From Chloroflexota bacterium (GTDB lineage: Bacteria > Chloroflexota > Limnocylindria > Limnocylindrales > CSP1-4), in NCBI GenBank assembly GCA_919901745.1, contig CAKKPP010000025.1:55371-119370 (forward strand): 64,000 nt of DNA, in the 5' to 3' direction. A program made the position numbers and the translations under genes. How positions within the stretch are numbered: the stretch's first letter is position 1; the number at the start of each line of letters is the position of its first letter. Shown here one piece after another: positions 50,754 through 59,929 of the stretch. Below the pieces are notes generated by a model. The model had not been told where the DNA came from. It worked only from the letters and a program-made list of their open reading frames with translations, and ran no database searches.

Positions 50754-51125
50754 TTACTTCTTGCGCCGCACGCCGACCGTCTTCTTCGGTCCGCGTCGCA
50801 GGCGAGCGTTGGTCTTGGTCCGCTGGCCGCGCACCGGCAGGTTGCGTCGATGGCGCGACCCACGATACGAGCCGATCTCGATCAGGCGCTTGACGTTGAG
50901 CGCGACCTCTCGCCGGAGGTCGCCCTCCACCTTGTAGCGACGGTCGACGACCTCGCGGAGCCGGTTGACCTGCTCCTCGGTGAGGTCGCGGACGCGCGTG
51001 TCAGCGTTGATGTTCGTCTGGGCCAGGATCTTCTGGCTGGTCGGCAGCCCGAGTCCAAAGATGTACGTGAGGGCGATCTCAACGCGCTTTTCGCGCGGGA
51101 TGTCGACGCCGGCGATCCGTGCCAT
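50754..51125 (-). CDS. rpsM: 30S ribosomal protein uS13
   Basis: Head protein contacting the P-site tRNA and 50S bridge. 123 residues with [35 protein letters not shown] and the C-terminal [20 protein letters not shown]. Length normal. It follows rpmJ by three bases. Confidence 0.97.
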   Translation of the reverse strand: MARIAGVDIPREKRVEIALTYIFGLGLPTSQKILAQTNINADTRVRDLTEEQVNRLREVVDRRYKVEGDLRREVALNVKRLIEIGSYRGSRHRRNLPVRGQRTKTNARLRRGPKKTVGVRRKK

Positions 51126-51128
51126 CGA

Positions 51129-51242
51129 TCAGCCCTGCCGCTGCTTGTGCTTGGGGTTGGCGCAGATGACCATGACCGTTCCGCGGCGACGAATCACCTT
51201 GCAGTTGTCGCAACGCGTCTTGACGGAAGCTCTGACTTTCAA
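51129..51242 (-). CDS. rpmJ: 50S ribosomal protein bL36 (TTG start)
   Basis: The 37-residue zinc protein of the large subunit. Read on the minus strand from TTG 51242 it begins [20 protein letters not shown] and ends [14 protein letters not shown], with the Cys/His zinc set (C11, C14, C27, H32). The only fitting start codon is TTG, preceded by GAGGA at a good distance. The gene is short enough to be missed. Its stop lies three bases before rpsM; 81 bases separate it from infA. Confidence 0.95.
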   Translation of the reverse strand: MKVRASVKTRCDNCKVIRRRGTVMVICANPKHKQRQG

Positions 51243-51291
51243 CGGGTCCTCGATCGTGTTCGTGGTGCCGATGCAGGCGGTGGCGGCGACG

Positions 51292-51335
51292 TTCAGCCCG
51301 GCTACTTGAGCCGTTCAGCCCGGCTACTTGAGCCG
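51292..51335. repeat. Perfect 22-bp tandem duplication at the infA stop
   Basis: Two identical 22-bp units occupy 51292-51313 and 51314-51335, each starting TTCAGCCCGGCTACTTGAG. The second unit contains the last codons and stop of infA (minus strand), so the first copies the infA 3' end into the spacer before rpmJ. It would encode a second, out-of-use RLK-stop. Confidence 0.92.
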
Positions 51336-51542
51336 GTACGTGATCCGGCCGCGGGTCAGGTCATATGGGGAAAGCTCCACCCTGACCCGATCACCAGGCA
51401 GGATCCGGATGAAGTTCATCCGAAGCTTGCCGCTGATATGGGCCAGAACCCGGTGGCCGGTCTCCAGCTCGACGGCGAACATCGTGTTCGGGAGCGGTTC
51501 CACGACCGTTCCTTCAACCTCGATCGCATCTCGCTTGGCCAC
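51324..51542 (-). CDS. infA: Translation initiation factor IF-1
   Basis: IF-1 binds the 30S A site in initiation. The 72-residue OB-fold protein reads [20 protein letters not shown], then [19 protein letters not shown] and [15 protein letters not shown] start at 51542. It has its own likely promoter in the 102-base spacer to map. Its 3' end is duplicated in tandem (see repeat). Confidence 0.97.
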   Translation of the reverse strand: MAKRDAIEVEGTVVEPLPNTMFAVELETGHRVLAHISGKLRMNFIRILPGDRVRVELSPYDLTRGRITYRLK

Positions 51543-51605
51543 GGGCGTTCGTGCTTCCCTTTCTCACGCTGAGTGCCGGTCCAGAGGACCGACACACGAA
51601 CGTAT

Positions 51606-51635
51606 AGCCTATCAGACGCGGACTGATTCCGGCAA
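51606..51635 (-). promoter_or_regulatory. Possible promoter for infA and the alpha genes
   Basis: On the minus strand TTGCCG (51630-51635) and TAGGCT (51606-51611) are 18 bases apart, within the largest spacer (102 bases) of the spc/alpha region. The start site would be about 55 bases before the infA GTG. Confidence 0.4.
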
Positions 51636-51644
51636 CCGCCGGGC

Positions 51645-52421
51645 TCAGACCATCGTCAGGATCTCCGGACCGTTGTCGGTCACGGCGATCGTGTGCTCGA
51701 AGTGGGCGGCCATCGAGCCGTCCGTCGTCACGACGGTCCAGCCATCGGCCTTGACTTCAACCTCTTCGTTGCCGAGCGTCAGCATCGGCTCGATGGCCAG
51801 GCAGATCCCCGGCTGGAGCAGGATGCCGCGGGCGCCGGTCCGATAGTTCGTGACCTGTGGCTCCTCGTGCATCTGCGTGCCGATCCCGTGGCCGACAAAC
51901 TGTCGGACGATCCCGTAGCCGCCGGGGACCGCGACGTCCTCGATCGCGCCCGAGATGTCACCCACGCGGTTGCCGGGAACGGCTGCCGCGATTCCGGCCA
52001 TCAGCGCGGCTCGCGTGGCCTCCACCAGGTCAGCCGTCGCGCTTGGAACCGACCCGACGATGAACGTCCGGGCGCCGTCGCCATGCCAGCCGTCGACGAT
52101 CGCGCCGACGTCGATGGACACGATCTGGCCGCCCCGAATCGCCCGGTCGCCGGGGATCCCATGGACCACCTCGTCGTCGATCGAGGCACAGATCGTTCCG
52201 CGAAACGCGTGCGGATCCTTGCCGTATCGTCCATTGCCCAGGTAGCCCAGGAACGACGGGGTCGCGCCGGCCGCCCGGAGGTGTCGCTCGGCGAGCCGAT
52301 CAAGTTCGCGGGTCGTCACGCCCGGCTTGAGTTCGGCCTCGACGAGGGCGAGGACTTCCGCGACGAGCCGACCGGCCCGGCGCATCGACTCGATCTCGCG
52401 ACGTGACTTGCGGGACACCAT
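51645..52421 (-). CDS. map: Methionine aminopeptidase type I
   Basis: Removes the initiator methionine (EC 3.4.11.18). The 258-residue protein has metal ligands in IVSIDVGAIVDGWHGDGART (Asp, Asp), GHGIGTQMHEEPQV (His) and the C-terminal EPMLTLG and TDGSMAAHFEHT (Glu). Position between adk and infA is the common one. Normal length. Confidence 0.96.
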   Translation of the reverse strand: MVSRKSRREIESMRRAGRLVAEVLALVEAELKPGVTTRELDRLAERHLRAAGATPSFLGYLGNGRYGKDPHAFRGTICASIDDEVVHGIPGDRAIRGGQIVSIDVGAIVDGWHGDGARTFIVGSVPSATADLVEATRAALMAGIAAAVPGNRVGDISGAIEDVAVPGGYGIVRQFVGHGIGTQMHEEPQVTNYRTGARGILLQPGICLAIEPMLTLGNEEVEVKADGWTVVTTDGSMAAHFEHTIAVTDNGPEILTMV

Positions 52422-52432
52422 CCTGGATCGCC

Positions 52433-53095
52433 TCAGCCGGCCGACCGGGCAGCGGCCAGCGCCGCGACCAGGGCCTCGGTCACGTCGGGGATCGGCTGAA
52501 GGCCATCGATCGCCGCGAGCACGTTCGCGTCGCGGTAGTGGTCGACGACGTCGGCCAGCGCCGCGAGTTGCTGTCTGAGTCGTGCCTGGACGGTCTCGAG
52601 CTTGTCATCGGCGCGCTGCACCAGGTTGGATCCGTCGAGGTCGCACGTGCCCGGGATCTGCGGGGGGTTCGCGGCAAGGTTGTAGACATGGCCCGACATC
52701 GAACAGATCCAGCGCCCGGCCAGGCGCCGAACGAGCTCCCGCTCCGGCACTTCGACGAGCAACGCCCGGTCGACCTGCGAGCCGGCCGCGGCAAGAGCCG
52801 CGTCGAGGGCCTCGGCCTGGACTCGGGTCCGGGGAAAGCCGTCGAGGATCGCCCCATCCCGCGCGTCGGGTTCGGCGAGACGGTCGAGCAACATCTTCAC
52901 GGTGATCTCGTCGGAGACGAGCTGACCACGCTCCATGTATCGCCGCGCCTGGACGCCGAGGGCGCTCCCGTCGCGAACCGCGGCCCGGAACAAGTCACCG
53001 GTCGCGATATGCGGAATCCCGAGCCGGTCGCGGAGGAGGACCGCCTGTGTGCCCTTCCCGGCGCCGGGGGCGCCGAGGAGGACCACCGTCGTCAC
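52433..53095 (-). CDS. adk: Adenylate kinase
   Basis: Interconverts ATP+AMP and 2 ADP (EC 2.7.4.3). The 220-residue long-lid form has the P-loop LLGAPGAGKGTQAVLL at the N-terminus, DGFPRTRVQAEAL, and the lid with SMSGHVYNLAANPP. The lid has Cys...Ser and Cys...Asp (WICSMS and CDLD) where zinc forms have four cysteines, an intermediate ligand set. It overlaps secY by four bases. Confidence 0.96.
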   Translation of the reverse strand: MTTVVLLGAPGAGKGTQAVLLRDRLGIPHIATGDLFRAAVRDGSALGVQARRYMERGQLVSDEITVKMLLDRLAEPDARDGAILDGFPRTRVQAEALDAALAAAGSQVDRALLVEVPERELVRRLAGRWICSMSGHVYNLAANPPQIPGTCDLDGSNLVQRADDKLETVQARLRQQLAALADVVDHYRDANVLAAIDGLQPIPDVTEALVAALAAARSAG

Positions 53096-54372
53096 CGGAT
53101 GAATCCCTCGTAGTTCCGCATCATCAGCTGCGCCTCGATCTGCTTCATCGTCTCGACGACGACGCTGACGATGATGAGCAGACCCGTGCCGCCCAGGGCG
53201 ATGCCCTGCAGCGACGGGTCGAGCAGTCCGATCACGACCGGGGCGACGGCCACCGTGCCGAGGAACAGCGCGCCGGCAACCGTGATCCGGAAGACGACGC
53301 GCGCCAGGTAGTCCTGCGTGGGCCGTCCCGGTCGGATGCCGGGAATGAAGCCGCCGTTCTTGCGGAGTTGCTCAGCGGTTTCGTCCGGCTTGAACGTGAA
53401 CGCCGTGTAGAAATAGGTGAATCCGACCGTCAGGAGGAAGTACAGGATCGCGTACTGGATGGTCGTCGACGCCAGCGCTCCCCCGATCGCCCGGGCCACG
53501 TCGGCCACCACCGTGATCGGGGAGCCCGTGAAATAGAGCGAGAGCTGCGCCGGGAACTGCAGGATGCTGACGGCGAAGATGATCGGAATCACTCCGGCCA
53601 GGTTGACCCGGAGCGGCAGGAACGTCTGGCCGCCGCGATACATCTTCTGGCCGCGCACGCGACTTGCGTACTGGATCGGAATGCGCCGCTGGCCCTCCTG
53701 GATATAGATGATCACGAACACCGCGACGACGGCGAGCACGCCGAACAGCAGGATGTCGCGGAGGTTGGGGTTGGCAAGGAACGCCCCGATCGCGGACGGT
53801 GCCTGGCTGACGATGCCCGCGAAAATGATGAAGCTGATCCCGTTGCCGATCCCCTTCTCGGTGATCAGTTCGCCCAGCCACATGAGGACGATCGCGCCGG
53901 CGATCAACGTGATCATCTGGGTCCACGAGGCAAGGCTATCGAGACTGAAGCCGCCGACGATGATGCCCTGGGCGCTGAACGCGCTGAGGATGCCGAAGGC
54001 CTGGAGCAGCGCCATCGGCACGGTCAGATAGCGCGTGTACTGGGTGATCTTGTTCCGCCCGTACTCGCCTTCGCGACTGAGCGCCTGGAGCCGGGGCACG
54101 ACGCCCGACATCAGCTGCATGATGATCGAGGCGTTGATGTACGGATTCATGGTCAGCGCGACCACGGACAGCGACGAGAGGCCGCCACCGGCGAACAGGT
54201 CGAGCAGGCCGAAGGCCGAGTTGTTCTCGAAATAGGCCCGCAGTTGCTCGCGGTCCACGCCGGGCAGTGGAACCTGGGCAAGGAGCCGATAGACGACGAG
54301 GATCCCGAGGACGAACAGGATTCGGCGCCGGATGTCCGGCGCACGGAAGGCGTTCAGCAGGGATTCGAACAC
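53092..54372 (-). CDS. secY: Protein translocase subunit SecY
   Basis: Central channel of the Sec translocon. The 426-residue protein has ten transmembrane segments and begins LLNAFRAPDIRRRILFVLG. It has the plug region GGGLSSLSVVALTMNPYINA, QALSREGEYGRNKITQYTRY and the C-terminal TGLLIIVSVVVETMKQIEAQ. It lies between rplO and adk as in the spc operon. Confidence 0.97.
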   Translation of the reverse strand: MFESLLNAFRAPDIRRRILFVLGILVVYRLLAQVPLPGVDREQLRAYFENNSAFGLLDLFAGGGLSSLSVVALTMNPYINASIIMQLMSGVVPRLQALSREGEYGRNKITQYTRYLTVPMALLQAFGILSAFSAQGIIVGGFSLDSLASWTQMITLIAGAIVLMWLGELITEKGIGNGISFIIFAGIVSQAPSAIGAFLANPNLRDILLFGVLAVVAVFVIIYIQEGQRRIPIQYASRVRGQKMYRGGQTFLPLRVNLAGVIPIIFAVSILQFPAQLSLYFTGSPITVVADVARAIGGALASTTIQYAILYFLLTVGFTYFYTAFTFKPDETAEQLRKNGGFIPGIRPGRPTQDYLARVVFRITVAGALFLGTVAVAPVVIGLLDPSLQGIALGGTGLLIIVSVVVETMKQIEAQLMMRNYEGFIR

Positions 54373-54378
54373 GGCGGG

Positions 54379-55197
54379 TTACGCCTCCGTTGTGTCGGTG
54401 TCGTCAACGGCGTCGGTCGCCGACGCCTGGGTCTCGACCTCCGCGACGGCCTCAGCCTCTGCCTCAGCCTCGGCCGCGATGAGCGCGTCCGGCTCGACCA
54501 CGTCCTCCTTGGCCGCGCCGGCCTTGGCCGCGCTGGCCTTGGTCGCAGTGATGGCCTTGGCGGGTTTGGTCGCACTCGCGGGCCTGGCCTTGGTCGACTT
54601 GGCCGGCTTGACCGGAAGGTCCGCCACCGCCACGTCGATCGGTGCGGGCGCGTCGGTCAGCCCGATGGCCGCCATCGGCGATGTCGGGAACTCGAGTACC
54701 GAAACGGACCCGCCGGCTGCCTCGATCTTGGCCACGGCGGTTCGGCTGAAGGCGTCGGCCACCACGAACAGCGGGGCGCCGATCTCGCCGGTCCCGAGGA
54801 CCTTCAGCGGCTTGTTGAGCGTTCGGACCAGCCCAGCAGCGCGCAGGAGTTCCTGGTTGATCGTGATCGGGGCAGGCACAGACGTGGGCTTCTTCGTTGA
54901 GCCCGGAACAGCGCCGGCCTCGAACGCGCCGAGCTCAACGAGACGCCCGATCGCTCCGAGATTGACGATCTCGTACTCCACCTTGAACTTGTTCTTGAAA
55001 CCGCGCAGCTTGGGGATCCGCACGTGCAACGGCGTCTGTCCGCCTTCGAACCGTGCGGGAATCGACCCACCCGCACGGGCCTTCTGGCCCTTGGTGCCGC
55101 GTCCGGCCGTCTTGCCCTGGCCGGCCGCGATCCCGCGGCCAACCCGGCGACGTTTCTTGCGCGATCCAACAGCCGGGCGAAGATCGTGGAGTTTCAT
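54379..55197 (-). CDS. rplO: 50S ribosomal protein uL15 with long C-terminal extension
   Basis: Late-assembly large-subunit protein. The core (about residues 1-160) starts LHDLRPAVGSRKKRRRVGRG and has GGQTPLHVRIPKLRGFKNKF and VKVLGTGEIGAPLFVVADAF-like segments (KVLGTGEIGAPLFVVADAF). At 272 residues it is almost twice the usual 145-150. The extra part is a Lys/Ala-rich stretch (about 195-225, KPAKAITATKASAAKAGAAK), then an acidic Ala/Glu-rich end. This tail is of unknown role. Confidence 0.93.
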   Translation of the reverse strand: MKLHDLRPAVGSRKKRRRVGRGIAAGQGKTAGRGTKGQKARAGGSIPARFEGGQTPLHVRIPKLRGFKNKFKVEYEIVNLGAIGRLVELGAFEAGAVPGSTKKPTSVPAPITINQELLRAAGLVRTLNKPLKVLGTGEIGAPLFVVADAFSRTAVAKIEAAGGSVSVLEFPTSPMAAIGLTDAPAPIDVAVADLPVKPAKSTKARPASATKPAKAITATKASAAKAGAAKEDVVEPDALIAAEAEAEAEAVAEVETQASATDAVDDTDTTEA

Positions 55198-55403
55198 GAT
55201 TTCTCCTGGGTGTCGGGGCCGGCGACCTCCTCGACGGAGACGAGGAATCGGATCTGGCGAACCATGCCCCGGGTCGCCGGGTTATCGGCGACCTCCACGG
55301 TATGGCCGATCTTGCGCAGGCCGAGGGCGCGCGCGGTCGCCCGGTTGCGGGCGATGTGGCTGATCGTGCTCTTGACTTGCGTGACGCGCAATCTAGCGCC
55401 CAT
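55194..55403 (-). CDS. rpmD: 50S ribosomal protein uL30
   Basis: 69 residues, starting [19 protein letters not shown] and with [20 protein letters not shown]. The ATG at 55403 lies 11 bases inside the 3' end of rpsE, and the stop overlaps the rplO start. The longer open frame is not used. Confidence 0.94.
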   Translation of the reverse strand: MGARLRVTQVKSTISHIARNRATARALGLRKIGHTVEVADNPATRGMVRQIRFLVSVEEVAGPDTQEKS

Positions 55404-55929
55404 CGGATGCCTCCGACGGCATCGGCTGACCCGAGATCCGGGCTGAAATGGCCACGCCGCGCTGGGCGCCGATCTCCTCTGCCGTGCGCAGGCTTCGAAG
55501 CGCCTCGATCGTGGCCCGGGCGACGTTGACCGGGTTCGTGGAGCCATGGATCTTGGACAGGATGTCGCGGATCCCGGCAGCTTCAACCACGGCGCGAACC
55601 GCGCCGCCGGCAATGACCCCGGTGCCCTGCGAGGCAGGCTTGAGCATGACCTTGCTCGCAGCGTAGCGAACGTGGACCTCGTGCGGGATCGTCGTGCCGA
55701 CCATCGGGACGCGGATCAGGTTCTTCTTGGCGTCCTCGACGCCCTTGCGGATCGATTCCGGCACCTCGCCGGCCTTGCCGAGCCCGGCGCCAACATGGCC
55801 GGCTCCGTCACCGACGACGATGATCGCGCTGAAGCTGAACCGCCGGCCGCCCTTGACGACCTTGGCGACACGGTTGATCTGGACGACGCGCTCCTCGAGC
55901 GCGAGCTTGTTCGGGTCGATCTTTGCCAC
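55393..55929 (-). CDS. rpsE: 30S ribosomal protein uS5
   Basis: Decoding-fidelity protein. 178 residues with [40 protein letters not shown] and [20 protein letters not shown]. Normal length with an Arg/Ser-containing tail. 15 bases after rplR. Confidence 0.97.
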   Translation of the reverse strand: MAKIDPNKLALEERVVQINRVAKVVKGGRRFSFSAIIVVGDGAGHVGAGLGKAGEVPESIRKGVEDAKKNLIRVPMVGTTIPHEVHVRYAASKVMLKPASQGTGVIAGGAVRAVVEAAGIRDILSKIHGSTNPVNVARATIEALRSLRTAEEIGAQRGVAISARISGQPMPSEASDGR

Positions 55930-55944
55930 GTCTGCTCCTTCTGA

Positions 55945-56307
55945 TCAGAACTCGAGGCCGGCTTCACGGGCGGCATCGGCGAGCGACTTGACGCGCCCGT
56001 GGTACCGGAACCCGGCTCGATCGAAGACGACGCGCTCGATCCCCGCGGCTCGGGCCCGCTCGGCAACGAGCCGGCCAACCTTCTTCGCTTCTTCGATCTT
56101 GGCTTCCCTGGAGCCTCGCAGCTCCTTCTCGATCGTCGAGGCCGCGGCAAGCGTCTTGCCGGACGTATCGTCGATCACCTGCGCGTAGATATGGTTGAGG
56201 CTGCGGAAGACCGCGAGGCGCGGCCGACCGGCGGTCCCCTCCAGGTGGAGGCGAATCCGGTGGTGGCGCTTGCGGCGCGCGGCGCCGCGGCTGGCGACCT
56301 GGGTCAT
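55945..56307 (-). CDS. rplR: 50S ribosomal protein uL18
   Basis: 5S rRNA-binding protein. 120 residues, starting [20 protein letters not shown], with [18 protein letters not shown] and the C-terminal [19 protein letters not shown]. Start ATG 56307 lies 19 bases after rplF; longer upstream frame is not conserved. Confidence 0.97.
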   Translation of the reverse strand: MTQVASRGAARRKRHHRIRLHLEGTAGRPRLAVFRSLNHIYAQVIDDTSGKTLAAASTIEKELRGSREAKIEEAKKVGRLVAERARAAGIERVVFDRAGFRYHGRVKSLADAAREAGLEF

Positions 56308-56326
56308 CGTTTGCGAACCTCGATGT

Positions 56327-56878
56327 CTACTTCTTGGCGCCGATCTTGCCGGCCTTGCCGGCCTTGCGGCGGATGTATTCGCCGGCGTACTTGACGCCCT
56401 TGCCCTTGTACGGCTCCGGCTTGCGCGTTGAGCGAATCTGCGCGGCAACCTGGCCGACGAGTTCCTTGTCGATGCCGACGACGGCCAGCCGCGTCGGGCT
56501 GTCAAGCTCGAATCCGATGCCGGCCGGTGGGTCGATCTCGATGGGATGGCTGTAACCCAGGTTGAGCTGGAGCTTCTGCCCCACGAGCGCCGCCCGGTAC
56601 CCGACGCCGTTGATCTCGAGCGCTCTTCGGTAGCCCGTCGTGACGCCGACCACCATGTTGTTCACCAGCGTCCTGGTCAGGCCATGGAGCTGCTTGTGCA
56701 TCTTCTGTTCGGTCGGTCGGGTGACCAGCAAGGCGTCGGCCTCACGCGCCACCGTCATGTCGGGGTGAAGCGACCGGCTGAGCGTGCCCTTGGGCCCCGT
56801 GACCGTGACCGTCCGTCCGCTCAGGACGACGTCGACACCGGCGGGAACGGCAATGGGGCTGCGTCCAATTCTCGACAT
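56327..56878 (-). CDS. rplF: 50S ribosomal protein uL6
   Basis: 183 residues, the usual two-repeat fold. It has [30 protein letters not shown] and the C-terminal [20 protein letters not shown]. It lies between rpsH and rplR. Confidence 0.97.
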   Translation of the reverse strand: MSRIGRSPIAVPAGVDVVLSGRTVTVTGPKGTLSRSLHPDMTVAREADALLVTRPTEQKMHKQLHGLTRTLVNNMVVGVTTGYRRALEINGVGYRAALVGQKLQLNLGYSHPIEIDPPAGIGFELDSPTRLAVVGIDKELVGQVAAQIRSTRKPEPYKGKGVKYAGEYIRRKAGKAGKIGAKK

Positions 56879-56884
56879 CGGCGC

Positions 56885-57283
56885 CTACCAGACGTACGCC
56901 AGGACTTCACCACCGAGCTGGGCCTTGCGGGCCTGCGATCCGGTCATGATTCCCTGGCTCGTACTGACGATGACGATGCCGAGTCCGCCCAGCACGCGCG
57001 GAATGTCGGTCTTGCCGGCGTACACGCGGAGCCCGGGCTTGCTGATTCGCTTGAGGCCGGACACCACCGATGCCTTGCCGTCGACGTACTTCAGGGTCAG
57101 CCGAAGCACCTGCGCGGGCCCCTGCTGCTCCTCGCTGACATCGGCGATGAAGCCTTCGTCCTTGAGGATGCGCGCGATCTCGCGCTTGGTTCGCGACGCG
57201 GGCACGATGACCTCGCCGTGGTGGGCGCGCGAGGCATTGCGGACGCGCGTGAGCATGTCTGCGATCGGATCGGAAATGTTCAT
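56885..57283 (-). CDS. rpsH: 30S ribosomal protein uS8
   Basis: Central-domain 16S binder and, in E. coli, the spc-operon repressor. 132 residues with [37 protein letters not shown] and [19 protein letters not shown]. Start ATG 57283, eight bases after rpsN. Confidence 0.97.
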   Translation of the reverse strand: MNISDPIADMLTRVRNASRAHHGEVIVPASRTKREIARILKDEGFIADVSEEQQGPAQVLRLTLKYVDGKASVVSGLKRISKPGLRVYAGKTDIPRVLGGLGIVIVSTSQGIMTGSQARKAQLGGEVLAYVW

Positions 57284-57291
57284 CGGTTTCC

Positions 57292-57477
57292 CTACCAGCT
57301 CGACTTCGTGACGCCGGGGAGCTCGCCGAGGAGCGCGCGCTCCCGGAAGCAGATCCGGCACAGTGCGAATCGGCGCATGTAGGCCCGCGGCCGGCCACAC
57401 ACGACGCAACGGTGGTAGGCCTGGACGGGATGCTTGGGCGAACGCTTCGCCTTGGCGATCATCGATTTCTTTGCCAT
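57292..57477 (-). CDS. rpsN: 30S ribosomal protein uS14, zinc-binding type
   Basis: 61 residues, the short C+ (type Z) form. It has four cysteines, [20 protein letters not shown], binding zinc, and ends [10 protein letters not shown]. Presence of the Z form agrees with Chloroflexota, Firmicutes and actinobacteria. Confidence 0.97.
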   Translation of the reverse strand: MAKKSMIAKAKRSPKHPVQAYHRCVVCGRPRAYMRRFALCRICFRERALLGELPGVTKSSW

Positions 57478-57494
57478 GGTCTCCCTCCCCGCGC

Positions 57495-58037
57495 CTACGA
57501 GGCGAAGGGCATGCCGAGAAGTTCGAGCAGACGCTTCGACTCCTCGTCGGTCTTCGCCGTCGTCACGATGCTGATCTCCAGCCCGCGGAGACGGTCCACC
57601 TTGTCGTAGTCGATCTCCGGGAACGCGAGTTGCTCCCGCAGGCCGAGCGAATAATTGCCGCGCCCGTCAAACGACTTCGCGGGGATTCCCCGGAAGTCGC
57701 GAATGCGGGGCAGGGCGAGGACCGTCAGCCGGTCGACGAAGTCCCACATCCGTCCGCCGCGGAGCGTGACCTTGGCGCCGATCGAGTTGCCGGTCCGGAT
57801 TCGGAACTGCGCAATCGAACGGCGGGCCTTGGTGATCACGGGCTTCTGGCCGGTGATCAGGGTCAAGTCGTGCACGGCGGCATCGAGGGCCTTCGCGTTG
57901 GTCAACGCCTCACCCAGGCCGATGTTCACGACGACCTTGCTGAGTCGTGGGACCTGCATCGGGTTGGCATAGGCGAATTGCTTCAGCAGCGCCGGAGCGA
58001 TCTCGTCGCGATAGCGCTGGTCGAGGCGCGTGGTCAT
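57495..58037 (-). CDS. rplE: 50S ribosomal protein uL5
   Basis: Binds 5S rRNA in the central protuberance. 180 residues with [35 protein letters not shown] and the C-terminal [17 protein letters not shown]. Four-base overlap with rplX. Confidence 0.97.
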   Translation of the reverse strand: MTTRLDQRYRDEIAPALLKQFAYANPMQVPRLSKVVVNIGLGEALTNAKALDAAVHDLTLITGQKPVITKARRSIAQFRIRTGNSIGAKVTLRGGRMWDFVDRLTVLALPRIRDFRGIPAKSFDGRGNYSLGLREQLAFPEIDYDKVDRLRGLEISIVTTAKTDEESKRLLELLGMPFAS

Positions 58038-58492
58038 GACGACTTCACCTCCAGGGGCTCACCGCAATGGCCACAGACGCGAATCCGCTTGCCGTTCTCG
58101 AGCTGGGTATGGGCGATTCGGGTGGGCCGGTCGCACTTCTGGCAGACGACCATGACCTTGCCGATCGACATTGGCTGGGCGATATCGAGGATGCCGCCGT
58201 GCTGCATGCGCGGAGCTCGGTCGGACTGGCTCGCGGACTGGCGCGGCTTGGTGTGGCGCTTGGCGATGTTCACACCGCCGACGACCACGGTCACCGTCGC
58301 GAGCGGCGAGGTCCGCTCCCAATTGGAGGCGTACTTGGTGCGCGTCTTCTTGGCTCCCTGGCGATCGCGGATCACGCGCTCGACCACGCCGCGCTTGCCG
58401 GCATCCTTGCCGGACAGGACGACGACGGTGTCTCCGCTGCGGATCTCGGGCACCTTCGTGACGCGCCTTGCCGCGCCGGGTCGGGTCATCAC
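58034..58492 (-). CDS. rplX: 50S ribosomal protein uL24
   Basis: Early assembly protein near the exit tunnel. 152 residues, about 45 longer than the usual. KOW segment [20 protein letters not shown] at the N-terminus, an insertion after [17 protein letters not shown], and a zinc ribbon ([19 protein letters not shown]). Starts at ATG 58492 overlapping rplN. Confidence 0.94.
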   Translation of the reverse strand: MMTRPGAARRVTKVPEIRSGDTVVVLSGKDAGKRGVVERVIRDRQGAKKTRTKYASNWERTSPLATVTVVVGGVNIAKRHTKPRQSASQSDRAPRMQHGGILDIAQPMSIGKVMVVCQKCDRPTRIAHTQLENGKRIRVCGHCGEPLEVKSS

Positions 58493-58857
58493 AGCACCTC
58501 CGGCGCGAGTGACACGATCTTCATGTAGTTGCGATCGCGGAGCTCACGCGCGACGGGTCCGAAGATCCGGGTCCCGCGTGGATTGCCCTGGTTGTTGATG
58601 AGAACGGCCGCGTTCTCATCGAACCGGATGTAGCTTCCGTCGGGGCGACCGTATTCCTTGGCGGTGCGCACGATGACGGCCCGCACGACGTCGCCCTTCT
58701 TGACGGCTGCGTTCGGAATTGCCTGCTTGACGCTGGCGACGATCACGTCGCCAACACCGGCCGTGGTCTTGAGCGAGCGGCCCATGACACGGATGCACTG
58801 GATCGTCCGGGCGCCGGTGTTGTCGGCGACCTTGACCCGTGACTCGGGCTGGATCAT
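58489..58857 (-). CDS. rplN: 50S ribosomal protein uL14
   Basis: 122 residues, normal. It has [40 protein letters not shown] and the C-terminal [14 protein letters not shown]. Four-base overlap with rplX and rpsQ. Confidence 0.98.
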   Translation of the reverse strand: MIQPESRVKVADNTGARTIQCIRVMGRSLKTTAGVGDVIVASVKQAIPNAAVKKGDVVRAVIVRTAKEYGRPDGSYIRFDENAAVLINNQGNPRGTRIFGPVARELRDRNYMKIVSLAPEVL

Positions 58858-59288
58858 GCGTCGGCCCCCTCGGCCCCGGGCACGCCAGGAACGGCGGCGA
58901 GCTCGGCGCGCTCGGCGGCCTCAGGCTCCGCGTGCGCCCGGCCGGGGTGGGCGGCCGCGTGAATCGCCTCGGTCGTCTCCGCTTCGTCGCTGACGATGTC
59001 CGCAGGAACGCCCTGGTCGCCGGCGCGCTGGATCACGCTGACGAGGCGCCAGCGCTTCGTCGCCGAAAGCGGTCGCGATTCCTCGATGAGCACGGTATCG
59101 CCGACATGGGCGTCGTTGGTCTCATCGTGGGCCTTGAACTTCGTGGTCAGGCGGATGACCCGCTTGTACAGTCGGTGGCGGGTCAGCCGCTCGACGGACA
59201 CGACGATCGTCTTGTCCATCTTGTCGCTGACCACGCTGCCGACCTTGGTCTTGCGCTTGCCGTGCACCGGGATGTCTGCTCCTGTCAT
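58854..59288 (-). CDS. rpsQ: 30S ribosomal protein uS17 with acidic C-terminal tail
   Basis: Primary 16S-binding protein. 144 residues: the core (about 1-88) has [37 protein letters not shown] and [20 protein letters not shown]. The remaining 55 residues are an Ala/Glu-rich extension. I chose ATG 59288 because GGAG lies eight bases upstream; GTG 59306, overlapping the rpmC stop, is the alternative. Confidence 0.93.
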   Translation of the reverse strand: MTGADIPVHGKRKTKVGSVVSDKMDKTIVVSVERLTRHRLYKRVIRLTTKFKAHDETNDAHVGDTVLIEESRPLSATKRWRLVSVIQRAGDQGVPADIVSDEAETTEAIHAAAHPGRAHAEPEAAERAELAAVPGVPGAEGADA

Positions 59289-59302
59289 TCGGCTGTCTCC
59301 GG

Positions 59303-59503
59303 TCACGCCGTCTGCGCGAGCTTGCGCTCGCGCTGGACGGTCAGGATGCGGGCGATCGTACGCCGCGTCTGCGGGATCGTGCTGTAGTCCTTGAGCTGGC
59401 GTGTCTTCAATGCAAAGCGGAATCCCCAGAGATCCTGCTTCGCCTGGTTCAAGGCGTCCTCGAGCTCGCGGTCGGAGAGCGTCCTGACCTTATCGATGTC
59501 CAT
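59303..59503 (-). CDS. rpmC: 50S ribosomal protein uL29
   Basis: 66 residues, helical hairpin near the tunnel exit. [19 protein letters not shown], then [19 protein letters not shown] and [17 protein letters not shown]. Fourteen bases overlap the end of rplP. Confidence 0.97.
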   Translation of the reverse strand: MDIDKVRTLSDRELEDALNQAKQDLWGFRFALKTRQLKDYSTIPQTRRTIARILTVQRERKLAQTA

Positions 59504-59927
59504 CGGTCGCCTCCTTCACGGAGTCGCGCGTCACCACCCGGGTGGCGACGGGCAGCTTGTGGGCAGCGAGGCGCATCGCCTCGACGGCTTCCTCGCGGCC
59601 CACGCCGGCCATCTCGAACAGGATCCGACCCGGCTTGACGACCGCGACCCAATGGTCCGGCGCGCCCTTGCCCGAGCCCATCCGCGTCTCGGCCGGCTTC
59701 TTGGTCGCGGGCTTGTCCGGGAAGATCCGGATCCAGATCTTGCCGCCGCGCTTGACCGAACGGGTCATCGCGCGCCGGGCGGCCTCGATCTGCCGACTCG
59801 TGATCCAGGCGGGTTCCTGCGTGGCCAGGCCGTACTCACCGAAGGACACGTCGGTGCCGCCCTTGGCCATCCCGGACATCCGGCCGCGCATCACCTTGCG
59901 GTGCTTGACGCGCTTCGGCATCAGCAT
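59490..59927 (-). CDS. rplP: 50S ribosomal protein uL16
   Basis: 145 residues at the tRNA A-site/5S junction. [20 protein letters not shown], then [39 protein letters not shown]. Normal except slightly longer C-terminus overlapping rpmC. Confidence 0.97.
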   Translation of the reverse strand: MLMPKRVKHRKVMRGRMSGMAKGGTDVSFGEYGLATQEPAWITSRQIEAARRAMTRSVKRGGKIWIRIFPDKPATKKPAETRMGSGKGAPDHWVAVVKPGRILFEMAGVGREEAVEAMRLAAHKLPVATRVVTRDSVKEATDGHR

Positions 59928-59929
59928 GA

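Noticed and set aside
48969..51572. 867-codon plus-strand frame opposite rpoA, rpsD, rpsK, rpsM and infA
   Set aside because: It is a shadow of conserved ribosomal genes; long antisense frames are common at this GC content.
53047..54900. 617-codon plus-strand frame opposite secY and rplO
   Set aside because: secY and rplO are certain; the frame has no family resemblance.
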